From the NCBI GenBank assembly GCA_018105865.1, contig CM030865.1, forward strand, positions 4,722,193-4,786,192: a stretch of 64,000 nt of DNA, read 5' to 3'. The position numbers were made by a program, and so were the translations under genes. Source of the stretch: Metaphire vulgaris. Lineage: Eukaryota; Annelida; Clitellata; Crassiclitellata; Megascolecidae. Shown in pieces: positions 31,440-64,000 of the stretch. Under the pieces are notes generated by a model that saw only the letters and a program-made list of their open reading frames with translations, was not told where the DNA came from and made no database searches. Positions within the stretch are counted from its first letter, which is position 1. Every line of letters starts with the position of its first letter.

Positions 31440-31655
31440 TTGACATTAATCTTATCTTATCTTCTTGTACGCCGTAGACGATTCGAGTACGGCCTCATCA
31501 AAACGTATAACAGGCAGCGTAAAGTCAGCCCTGATGGAAACGACGGAGATCCATTGAAAAAAGATGTTCAAAGAAGACCAACAAGAATGGTCAATAGACA
31601 TCATCATTTAGGCTATGAAAAAAGGCTTCAACATTGCAGATTAACAACATAAGTG
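31440..31655 (+). mobile_element. LINE reverse-transcriptase C-terminal fragment
   Basis: RRRRFEYGLIKTYN and KKDVQRRPTRMVNRHHHLGY resemble the segments LIETYK and VQRRATKMV of non-LTR retrotransposon ORFs. Their order is rearranged relative to the usual one. There are no catalytic motifs. Confidence 0.4.
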
Positions 31656-31846
31656 CTTTATAAACCACTTTAAAAATCGCGTCATTATTAATCAATCAAT
31701 TAATTATTGACGGCAAATGATTGGTTTCTTCGAAACCACTTCAACGCCATCAATAGAATATAGCTTCATTTCAAATAATTGCCTCAATATTTCCCGATAT
31801 TGCCGAAAAGAATGGAAATTTCGAATAGTCCAAATAGGCAGTTTAC

Positions 31847-52319
<20,473 letters not shown>

Positions 52320-52583
52320 CGCCTAAGTTTTGACGTCGACACTTCGATATCTTAAATGAATTCCAACAAAAAAAAACCACGTTAGCCTAACTAACAAACA
52401 TTAACTTACAAATTTGAAGAGCTTCATTTAGTTCGGCAGACTTTTTACCAGAAAATACCGATGCAGCCCCTATTCAGAAACCCTGGCTACGCCACTGCAT
52501 GGAACAGCAAAATTCAGACATTATGCAAAACTCTTCAACCTCCACTTCGCGTCTTCGGCACGGCAGAAGAAGAGCAAATTTTC

Positions 52584-52584
52584 A

Positions 52585-52634
<50 letters not shown>

Positions 52635-52645
52635 CATATATATAT
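52584..52645. repeat. (TA)n microsatellite
   Basis: Interrupted TA array upstream of the PCYT2-like start. Confidence 0.93.
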
Positions 52646-52663
52646 AGCGATTTGCATGATAAA

Positions 52664-52827
52664 CCCAGGGGCATAGCGATGGGGGCATATCGGTATTTAT
52701 ACCCCCCCACCCAAAAAAATCAGACTGTCAAAGTTTTCAATGTGTGTTTTAGGATTTTCAACATTTTAAAGATTTAAGCCCCCAATCACATTATATCCCC
52801 CCCATCAAATTCCTGGCTACGCCCCTG
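52664..52827 (+). mobile_element. hAT-type MITE
   Basis: It runs from CAGGGGCATAGCG to GGCTACGCCCCTG. The flanks GATAAACC and GATACACC match in 7 of 8. Confidence 0.8.
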
Positions 52828-53024
52828 GATACACCGGTCAACTATGACGATGTCTGCTGAGGGAGAGGAGTTTTCGCTATCGTGTTTGTCATCTGATAAC
52901 AACCACATTTGATAACAACCACAACGTAATATGGACTTCCTTAGCGGTTGCTCAGAACCGGTACAGGTTGGGCCAAAAAACAGGAATCTGGAAAAGAAAA
53001 CCCCAAGTGGCTGAATTAATTAAA

Positions 53025-53100
53025 GTAAGGCAAAGTAAAATCTCGTGGATTTCAGTAGAGTTTTGGAAAGTAGAACACCGCTAGCTGCTCATACTTGGGT
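53025..53100 (-). mobile_element. LINE 3' tail fragment
   Basis: AAAATCTCGTGGATTTC on the plus strand is the reverse of the (TTAC)n LINE end at 9879. A half MITE of family d follows (to GCTACGCCACTG at 53185). Confidence 0.5.
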
Positions 53101-53438
53101 GGTTAGCCTTTTTTTTTTTGCTCGTCAAAGTAACAAGCCCCCATGAAAGATGCCCCGGGCCCCAAAAGTCACGCTACGCCACTGCTAGCTGTTTATTCTT
53201 GGGTGCTCATTAAAATAGCTAACAAACAGCGACGCAGTAGTTTAATGTCATTGTTTCCCCGAGACCCGCGTTTTACCATCGCAGCCAAATCTGCCACTCA
53301 GTTACTACTGTCCTTAGGGGCTCCTGCGTGAGTCGCCTGCACTGTTTTTCTTTGTCAGACCTCCCATGGGTTCAAACTCGGCCAGACAGGCAATCGCTGG
53401 GCGGAGCTGAAATAACGTTCTACCGAGATATATTAAGG

Positions 53439-53777
53439 TAGGGTTGTCAAATGCATTTCATATAGGGCCACATAATAGTCTTTGTGGTTGTCGCGGGCCT
53501 GATTTGTACAGTACAAAACATTAAAAAGAAATACAATAGACTTATTAGGCCTACACAAAACAGTATATAAAAAATTGTTTCAAAAATTTTCATTTAATTT
53601 CTATCGTATGTAAAAAATGAGCTTTAGGGCCTATAGGCCTAAATGTAATTTCCTTAAATAAAGTAACTTTACTTAAGCATAAAGTTGCTTTCTTGTATTC
53701 AGCCACAAACACGCGGGTCGGATGAAAAGCTGTCGTGGGCTGTATCCGGCCCGTGGACCATATGTTTGACACCTCTG
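53439..53777. mobile_element. hAT non-autonomous element
   Basis: The ends TAGGGTTGTCAAA and TTTGACACCTCTG are imperfect inverted repeats, with exact TATTAAGG duplications at 53431-53438 and 53778-53785. The interior has GCGGGCC and GGCCCGTGG. Confidence 0.88.
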
Positions 53778-53860
53778 TATTAAGGAATTCAGAGCTAAGG
53801 AATCAGTGCGAGAAAAAGTATACAGTACGTAGAGCGACTAAAGAGGTAATAATACAGGTT

Positions 53861-53933
53861 GGCCCTGTGGCCTAATGGATAAGGCGTCTGACTTCGAATC
53901 AGGAGATTGCGAGTTCGAGTCTCGTCAGGGTCG
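53861..53933 (+). tRNA. tRNA-Arg (anticodon TCG)
   Basis: This 73-nt sequence folds as a standard tRNA. The acceptor GGCCCTG pairs with CAGGGTC, leaving discriminator G. The D arm is GGCCTAATGGATAAGGC, the anticodon stem and loop are TCTGA-CTTCGAA-TCAGG, and the T loop is GTTCGAGTC. The CCA end is not encoded, as expected for a eukaryote. A TTTTT terminator follows at about 53937. Confidence 0.96.
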
Positions 53934-53936
53934 AAT

Positions 53937-53943
53937 ATTTTTA
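53937..53943 (+). terminator. Pol III terminator of tRNA-Arg
   Basis: A run of five T residues lies within 10 bases of the mature 3' end. Confidence 0.75.
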
Positions 53944-54523
53944 ATAGTGGTTATCACACACATATATATAGAGATCCATTTTATTGTTGTTGTTTTTATA
54001 ATAATAATAATATTAATTATTATTATCATTAATAATAATAATTATTATTATCATCATCATCGTCATCATCATCATTAGTAGTAGGTATTAGTAGGCCTTT
54101 TATGATTAAATATTGATGGTCTTCGACAGGGTGCGATTTGTTGGGGAAATGACAGAGGGGATGTGGAGCAGTGGCGTAGCGTGACTTTTGGGGCCACATG
54201 TCATGGAACTTTTCGGGGGATGCAGTTGCCTTTTTTACCCCGGGAAATGGTCGCCGCAGAGGGGGTTAGGTTAGATGTGAGATGGATGTGGGGATGTAGC
54301 ATAGTAGCAGTAGGGGGCTGAATTTGAGCAGTGAAGGGGGGGAAGATCCCCCTTTCCCCTACAAATCGCGCCCTGGTCTTAGATAGAAATTCACTGTCTA
54401 AATGTTTCCACATAAGGCCTACCAGTAAGTCCTACTCAAAATTTGAAATGTTGCCACTTACGTTGCTGGTGAGAAAAATAAAACAGATACAATTAGTCAA
54501 ATGTACCGGTAACCAATGCTGTT

Positions 54524-54709
54524 CAGTGGCGGCTCCAGGATTTGGCAACTGGGGGGCCGTTGGGGGTGGCAACTTCTAATCATGGGGAGCAACCATTTGT
54601 TGTTAGGTATGTAGTATTAAGTATAGGGTCCCAGCAAGGGCCACTGGGAAAGGCAGGCACTCAATAGGGGGCACTGGCCCAAAACCCCCCCCCTGTAGAA
54701 CCGCCACTG
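54524..54709 (+). mobile_element. hAT-type MITE, family a
   Basis: The ends CAGTGGCGGCTCC and AACCGCCACTG are inverted, with exact ATGCTGTT duplications at 54516-54523 and 54710-54717. Confidence 0.93.
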
Positions 54710-55236
54710 ATGCTGTTACCCCTCTATCCCCGCTTAGGCCAAAACATGTTCATAAATCCGCTACAACAAAGGATTCGTATCGGACTTAACGTACAAACTG
54801 GATAATTTCCAAACGATTTAAATTACCGGTGTACTTGTCTCTCAAGCAAATGCCTATGTGACGAACATTCAAACGCTCCAATTGAATAGAGAAAGACGAT
54901 ATCTCAAAACTCTATGCACATGCCTTACGCCTTTCACGCGCAGTGGCAGCCAGGCCAGCTACATATATAGTACATACGCTTGCGTCCGTGCTGGGCTACT
55001 GTCAGACTCCATAGGGGCAGGTGAAGACGTAGCAACGCCCTGTGCTAAGACCGATTCTCCTTGAGTCAATCCGCCAGAGCTCGGACCGCGCTTCTTCTTG
55101 GGCAGGCTACTTGGAAGCCGAGGGGCAACTCGGGCCGATACACCAGACCAGACCAGACCAGACCTCCAACTGTGCTCTATCTAGTCGTAAACAAGTCACG
55201 CATTACACCAGAGAAGATGGTTCTGGAGTTCCTAGC

Positions 55237-55315
55237 AGTGGCGGCTCCAGGATTTGACAAGTTTGGGGGGCGGGGCGTTGGGGTGGTAATTTCTACGCCT
55301 GGGGCAACTATTCTT
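55237..55315 (+). mobile_element. Left half of MITE family a
   Basis: CAGTGGCGGCTCCAGGATTT is followed by the family's TTGGGGTGG..AATTTCTA segment and then unrelated sequence. No right end is present. Confidence 0.65.
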
Positions 55316-55671
55316 CATAGATCAGCACATACAGGAACAATATCACCCTCGATGGAACGCCACTTTCTCAAATACTGGACAAAGTATTTAAATAGTATTT
55401 AAATACTAAAGTAAAACACTGCAACACTACTACCTAGGAATAATATTGTTCACTCATGATCTTCTTCAATAGGTAAATTTAGAACGTAGAGCAGGTGTCC
55501 AACCCGCGGCCCCGCCATCTGTAAATTGGAGGCTCGAGGGACAACTTTCTAAATAAACTTTATTGGTCCAATTTTTATGCATACACTATTGAGTCATGAG
55601 TAAGACGTTCAGTTCCTGTGCATAATTAATTATTAGTTAACATGCTTATAAAACAGAAGGAAGTCTCGAGG

Positions 55672-55838
55672 CAGTGACGGCTCCACATGGAGGGCCCTTT
55701 GCCCCCATTGGATGTCTGCCCCCCTGCTGGGACACCATACTTACTACCACATACAGTACCTATAAACAAACGGTTCCCCCATGTTTAGAAGTTGCCACCC
55801 CAACGCCCCCCACTTGCCAATTCCTGGAGCCGCCAATG
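55672..55838 (-). mobile_element. hAT-type MITE, family a
   Basis: The ends CAGTGACGGCTCC and GGAGCCGCCAATG are inverted. The flanks TCTCGAGG and TCTCAAGG match in 7 of 8. Confidence 0.9.
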
Positions 55839-55935
55839 TCTCAAGGACAGAGACGCATGGGAAGGCTAGGGGCGACATAAATTAGAGGGAAATAACACAA
55901 GAGAAATCTGTTCTGGGTCTTCCATTGGCGAGAAG

Positions 55936-56089
55936 CAGTGTTTTATCCAGGCCTGTTAGGGAGAGATTCCCCAAACCTAAAATCCCCCTTCAAATTTCAG
56001 CACTGGCACAAATCTTTGCATTGAACTATGTCTCTTCCTCTCCAGCCAAGTCACCCCCTCCAAAGGCCTGGAGACTGGATACAACACTG
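55936..56089 (+). mobile_element. hAT-type MITE, family b
   Basis: It runs from CAGTGTTTTATCCAGGCC to GGATACAACACTG. The flanks GCGAGAAG and GCGAGAGG match in 7 of 8. Confidence 0.9.
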
Positions 56090-56190
56090 GCGAGAGGCGA
56101 CGTTTGGCGAGAAAACGAAGAGATAACGCGGGAAGATTCTAAATAGACCTACGTATATTAATTTTTCATGGTATCGGTTGAATTAAGGCA

Positions 56191-56387
56191 CAGTGGCGTC
56201 GCTAGGGTTGGTGTCACCCAGTGCGGTAAAATCGTGGTGTCACCCATTTAGACTTGGGACCTCTTCTAAATCTTTCTTATTTTTCCTTCTCAAATACCGT
56301 GACAAGCAAAAAAGGTCATCCTTGTTTGGTGTCACCCCTATAGATGGTGTCACCCGGTGCGGTCCGCACCCCCTCTCGACGCCACTG
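56191..56387 (+). mobile_element. hAT-type MITE, family d-like
   Basis: The ends CAGTGGCGTCGCTAGG and TCGACGCCACTG are inverted. The flanks TTAAGGCA and TTAAGGCG match in 7 of 8. The interior has GACAAGCAAAAAAGGTCATC and repeated GGTGTCACCC words. Confidence 0.9.
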
Positions 56388-56589
56388 TTAAGGCGCATCC
56401 AGAGGCGGAACTAAAGGGCGGTGGGTGCATATGTCCTCTGGCACCGAGGTGGGGTCGACAAAATCGGGTTTTAAATAAGCAAACAAATAGCATCAATATA
56501 GTTGTATAGGCCGTCAGCACTCATAGCTAACAACCACACAGAGTCACGACCTTTTTTGCTTGTCAGGATTTTCGTGAAATCGTGGGGGC

Positions 56590-56970
56590 CCATGAGCGTC
56601 TGGAGTGGGGTGCAACGGGGTGCAATTGCACCCCCTGGAAAAATTGTGAAGTCATGCAAAAAGTAAAATTACTTGCTTCTTTTGTCACAAGACCCTGTTT
56701 TGCACCACCCTGGAATTTTTAAAAATTTCTTTTGTCACAAGACCCTGTCTCTTGCACCCCTTGGAAAAATTGTGAGGTCATGCAAAAAGTAAAATTACTT
56801 GTTTCTTTTGCCACAAGACTCTGTTTTGTACCCCCTGCAATTTTTAAAAATTTCTTTTGTCACAAGACCCTGTCTTGCACCCCCTGGACAAATTTCTGCG
56901 GACGCCCATGGGGTCCCCATCAACATGTTTTGTCCCGGGCGCCGAACACCCTAACTCCGCCTCTGGGCAC
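56590..56970. repeat. Tandem repeat of about 80-100 bp
   Basis: TTGTCACAAGACCCTGT recurs near 56684, 56733 and 56857, with a variant (TTGCCACAAGACTCTGT) near 56809. The words GCACCCCCTGGAAAAATTGT and GTCATGCAAAAAGTAAAATT recur alongside them at similar spacing. Confidence 0.75.
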
Positions 56971-57026
56971 ATCCAACTCCATTTCATTTCAAAACTACGA
57001 AAGGCGGATCGGGACAGTTCGTTGGG

Positions 57027-57200
57027 CAGTGGCGGCTCTAGGATTTGGCAAGTGGGGGGGGGGCCGTTGGGGTGGCAACTTCTAATCATGGGGGCGGCCA
57101 ACCATTTGTTGTTTAATGTATGTAGCATTAAGTATAGGGTCCCAACTGGGGGGGGCAGGCTCTCAATAGGGGCACGGGCCCCCCGGTGGAGCCGCCACTG
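57027..57200 (+). mobile_element. hAT-type MITE, family a
   Basis: The ends CAGTGGCGGCTCTAG and GAGCCGCCACTG are inverted, with exact TCGTTGGG duplications at 57019-57026 and 57201-57208. Confidence 0.94.
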
Positions 57201-57421
57201 TCGTTGGGATGTGATAAAATCTGCTAAAACAGAACGTTTTCATCCAGCTTCCTCTACAAAACAATTTGATTTTCATTTCGATTGCTTTCAACGCGCGTAT
57301 GCAGTGAATTTCAATACTGAACTTAAAATATTCTGGCTAAAATTCAGTTACGCCCGCCGCATATTTCCGTGTTCGAAACAAATCCGCAAACCACAAAGAT
57401 AGATTACATTAGGGTCCATCC

Positions 57422-57748
57422 ATATAGTACGTATGCACTGAGGGGGTATGGGTAGGATCAGTGTTTAATCTAGACTCCTGAACTCCAGGAGTGAAACTGA
57501 CAAAGCCGGGGGAAAACTGAATAAGCCGGGGAATTCTGCTAGGGGGCTGCTGTTAGTCCATGTAGTATGCCAAAATTTCCGAGGGGAATGTGAAATTTCC
57601 AGAGGAAAAGGGCAATTCCCCTGAAACGGCCTAGATTAAACACTGGGTAGGATTTAGGGGATCTGCCTATGTACGCTGCGCAAACGGGGGGGAAAGGGCT
57701 GAAAATATGCCTTTTTTGCGTACGTACTGTAACTATATGGATGAGCCT
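57422..57748. mobile_element. Harbinger-type MITE with a nested hAT MITE
   Basis: The ends GGGTCCATCCATATAGTACG and CTATATGGATGAGCCT are related to those at 8048-8480. TTA flanks both sides (57419-57421 and 57749-57751). The hAT MITE at 57469-57645 is nested inside. Confidence 0.8.
57469..57645 (+). mobile_element. hAT-type MITE, family b-like, nested
   Basis: The ends CAGTGTTTAATCTAG and CTAGATTAAACACTG are perfect inverted repeats, with exact GGTAGGAT duplications at 57461-57468 and 57646-57653. Confidence 0.94.
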
Positions 57749-57954
57749 TTACAGAAGAAAGCGCAAGGATATTATTAAGACAAGCATACAAGCATTCCGC
57801 ATTCCAATGAACCTCTCAATTAAGCAGCAAATCATGTAAAACACAGGAACAGAAGTTATATTATGCATGCATACTGCATAGAGACCTTTACCATTTCACC
57901 ATAGCATTTTAAAACCGTTTAAATATGTTTGCAAACAAACTAACAACGCACTTA

Positions 57955-58070
57955 TTTACTATCTCCTACAAGTGTCCCCTGTAAAGTGCTCTTGACTTTG
58001 GCCTTTGCTATGCTTATTGCACTATATAAATTGTCATAATAATAATAATAATAATTATTATTATTATAAA
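57955..58070 (+). mobile_element. LINE 3' end with (AAT)n tail
   Basis: TTGCACTATATAAATTGTC is followed by AAT/ATT repeats, the same end as at 41205-41340. Confidence 0.6.
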
Positions 58071-58309
58071 AGCTTTTCTCAAGTCCAATGATCATTACAT
58101 TACAGCAAAACACAGAGACAACATTATAAACTAAACCCTTGTTGAAATAAGAAATTCTGACCGAATAGGCCTATATTAAAATTGAACCCGTGCTGGACGA
58201 GCTACACTCCCCCCTACGGCCCCGAAAATTCTCAAAGATTTGAACCAAACCCCACAATAATCTGTTATCGGTTTTTCTCCAAAGCAGTATTAAACTGGTA
58301 TCTGCAAAA

Positions 58310-58630
58310 CACACACACACAGTGGCGGTTCCACGTGGGGGATGAGTGGAGATGCATCCCCACACCGGACTTTTTTTGCTCGTCAAACATATTTTTGGGT
58401 AAAGGTCTAGTAAGACTACGGGGAGGGAAAACACCGTGGATGACCTTTTTTGCTTGTCAACCTATTTTTCGGTAAAAGTGTAGCACAATTAGGGAAAAAT
58501 TCCCTTTTGTCAGTCTTTTTCGGCAAAGTTTATTGATTTTTTCCCTTCTCCTTTCATCCACCCCCCCTCAACTTCCTATGAATTCATTTAATCCCCCCCA
58601 CCAGGAATTCCTGGAACCACCACTGCACAC
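58310..58630. mobile_element. MITE-like element bounded by (CA)n
   Basis: CAGTGGCGGTTCCACGTGG near 58320 and CTGGAACCACCACTGC near 58610 are inverted. CACACACA runs lie just outside. The interior has two copies of TTTTTTGCTTGTCAA/TTTTTGCTCGTCAA. Confidence 0.7.
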
Positions 58631-60553
58631 ACACACACACATGCATGATGTATATTTTAACAACCATGTTTTGCAATGGATCTTAATTCCAAAATAACTC
58701 AGTACCACTATACTCATCAGTCATCACTACCAATATCAGTGCTGCTACATTCTATTGGTGCGTGTGCTCTTCAGAGATCCAACATGAAAACCACACGAGA
58801 CAAATAAAACCATTTTTGCGTCAAATTCGATCTAAATCTAGAGAACTTACAGTTTCTTCAGACGAGACATTTTATTGACTAAGTATAAAAACCAATAATT
58901 GATTAAAACACATAAAAACAATAATTATTGTGCAGCAAAAAAGGAAGTGGAATCTTAATTCCAACATACAGAAATCAAATTCACATCTCTCTAAGTGACA
59001 CATATGACATATAATGCATCAGATACTTAACTCAGATTTTACAAGTCGATTTCATCTTCTCAAGTATAGTGATATTAAATGCGCTTTCATAATTTTGGGT
59101 TTTAATTACTTAAAGTTTTAAACAATAATACAGTATAAAGAAGCCATTCTTAACAGAAGTCACTACAGCCACAGTACATGTAGACGTGAATGAATGCCAC
59201 AAGTAACAGTAATTCAATATATCAATGTTCACCTTCTGAAAACTTCAGGAAAACTGCATGAAATCTGATAATGAATCCATAAAATTTGAGGAAAATCCAT
59301 GAAATTCTTGCAAAATCTGTCAAATTTTATATAATCTGTGATGATTCTAAGACAATTCAAGAAGTGCTCCAGTTATGCAAAACTCATTCCACGTTAGACA
59401 AGCTTACTAATCTTAAAATGTTAAACACATGCATCTATTAATGAAATTGTGTAAAACACTATTGCAGTCACATCGGCAATCAATCAATCAATCAATCAAT
59501 CAAAGTATAGTGATATAATACAATCAATCAACTTTTGAGGCGGAAGATGGCAGAGTGGATTATGCTCTGGAGCGGTAGGCTGACAAAGCGTGGTTCAAGC
59601 CCCATTAGTGCCCCCTGTGGCTATCAACACATTCAGTAATGCCTCCTAAGCCACTTTAAATCACACTACAGTTATTAGTTTATGGCACCACTGTCATAAT
59701 GCCCATGGCATAAGCCGACGATGCACCAAATCCAAATTGAATTAGACCAAGGGAAAGCCGGTAAGGTCAATCAGATCGGATGGGGGAGCAATCTACGGGG
59801 GATAGGCCAAGCCAAATAGCTATGCCCTGTTGATACGTAAACTGTCACGACATCAGCATTTATATACACGCCAAATCTGCAAAGGGTTTTTGTACCATGC
59901 GGGGGAAAATGAGCTCCCAGATCCACAGCATGTTACAACTACCATAAGGCAATGCAACCCACAAGCTCTACATTGCAAAACATCCAACATACCAAACCAC
60001 TTCCCCCATTGTACATACCATCTACAGATGCAAAAACTTGTCTTGAGCTATTCTCGCTTCAAGAGTAGACCGCAACAACTACAGAAAGACGGTAGATGCA
60101 ACAACTAGAGATGCAACAACTACAGACAATCAAAATGCTGCTGTTTCAATACATCACATAACTCTAGCTGTATGTGAAAAACAAATTAGACTGGTAAAAC
60201 CGTGGTCATTTTTTACGATAGAAATGTGAAAAATTACAAAATTACAAGCTATGGACTACAGTAACAAGTTGCAGTCCAATGTCAATTGATCAGCAAGAAA
60301 TGCAACAACATAACAGAGCTTTGTACAAAATCTTGTAACAACAGAATTTGCAAAAGCAATCACATTCCAGAGCGTATCTGTTCAAATGTACAAATTTGCA
60401 GCGTAGGATTTCAAAGTCAAAAAAGCGGAAAACACAGTTTAAATTAAACATATTCTGCATGTTCGTATGACTGGATGTCACGGAGATGCAACGAGCGAGC
60501 CAGAGACTGGATGATAATACTCGTTCGACTGTGTACGCCGTCGCAGATATCAC
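58631..60553. other. Downstream of PCYT2, probable 3' UTR and flank
   Basis: No exon was recognised. The region contains a CAAT microsatellite (59478-59502), a tRNA-derived SINE head and AT-rich sequence. A candidate polyadenylation hexamer AATAAA lies on the minus strand near 58870, but it is far from the stop and unproven. Confidence 0.4.
59541..59640 (+). mobile_element. tRNA-derived SINE head, different family
   Basis: The A-box TGGCAGAGTGG and B-box GGTTCAAGCCC are correctly spaced, but the stems do not close as in a tRNA. The body is unlike the family at 4926-5217. A trailing region to about 59830 may belong to it. Confidence 0.5.

Positions 60554-64000
<3,447 letters not shown>

Noticed and set aside
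59541..59620. Second tRNA gene
   Set aside because: A and B boxes are good but the acceptor and anticodon stems do not pair, so it is treated as a SINE head.

Overview
The window is animal nuclear DNA. It has multi-exon genes with GT-AG introns, a nuclear tRNA, tRNA-derived SINEs, non-LTR retrotransposons, long microsatellites and a very dense load of short DNA transposons (MITEs). The protein families and the repeat style suggest a marine invertebrate. The sequence alone does not place it further. All recognisable host protein genes are on the minus strand.

Left third (about 0.6-30.8 kb): a head-to-tail array of three secreted lectin-like genes. Each has a signal peptide plus a cysteine-rich PAN/apple-like exon, a short linker exon and a fibrinogen C-terminal (FReD) domain over four exons. 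They are called here FREP-C (605-1546, first two exons only, running off the left edge), FREP-A (7458-15248, six exons, intact 333-codon frame) and FREP-B (18325-27475, same exons but broken by indels in exons 4 and 5). Homology between copies extends several kilobases into their flanks. Insertions present in one copy and absent in another therefore date the transposons. FREP-A intron 3 carries an 891-bp element built of CTCTAGAG palindromes. FREP-B intron 4 is a strange zone of repeatedly re-copied, degraded intron sequence.

Middle (about 31.8-52.3 kb): a complete-looking but strongly diverged paralogue of ethanolamine-phosphate cytidylyltransferase (PCYT2). It is spread over 12 recognisable short exons in 20 kb and was assembled here exon by exon from splice sites, phase and homology. 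Both catalytic HxGH motifs are altered, exon 12 has a one-base frameshift, and the last two exons of the normal gene were not found. Its introns hold a nearly full-length CR1-like LINE, a 5'-truncated second LINE with target duplications, a roughly 360-bp TAC/CTG triplet-repeat tract and many MITEs.

Right end (about 60.5-64 kb): the last three exons of a normal PCYT2 gene in the same orientation. The two cytidylyltransferase genes are thus tandem, and the left one looks like a decaying or repurposed duplicate. Between them lie a tRNA-Arg(TCG) gene, SINEs and many hAT-type MITEs with exact 8-bp target duplications.

PCYT2 makes CDP-ethanolamine for phosphatidylethanolamine synthesis. The FREP genes would encode secreted pattern-recognition-type proteins. 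Nothing in the sequence links the two groups beyond adjacency.
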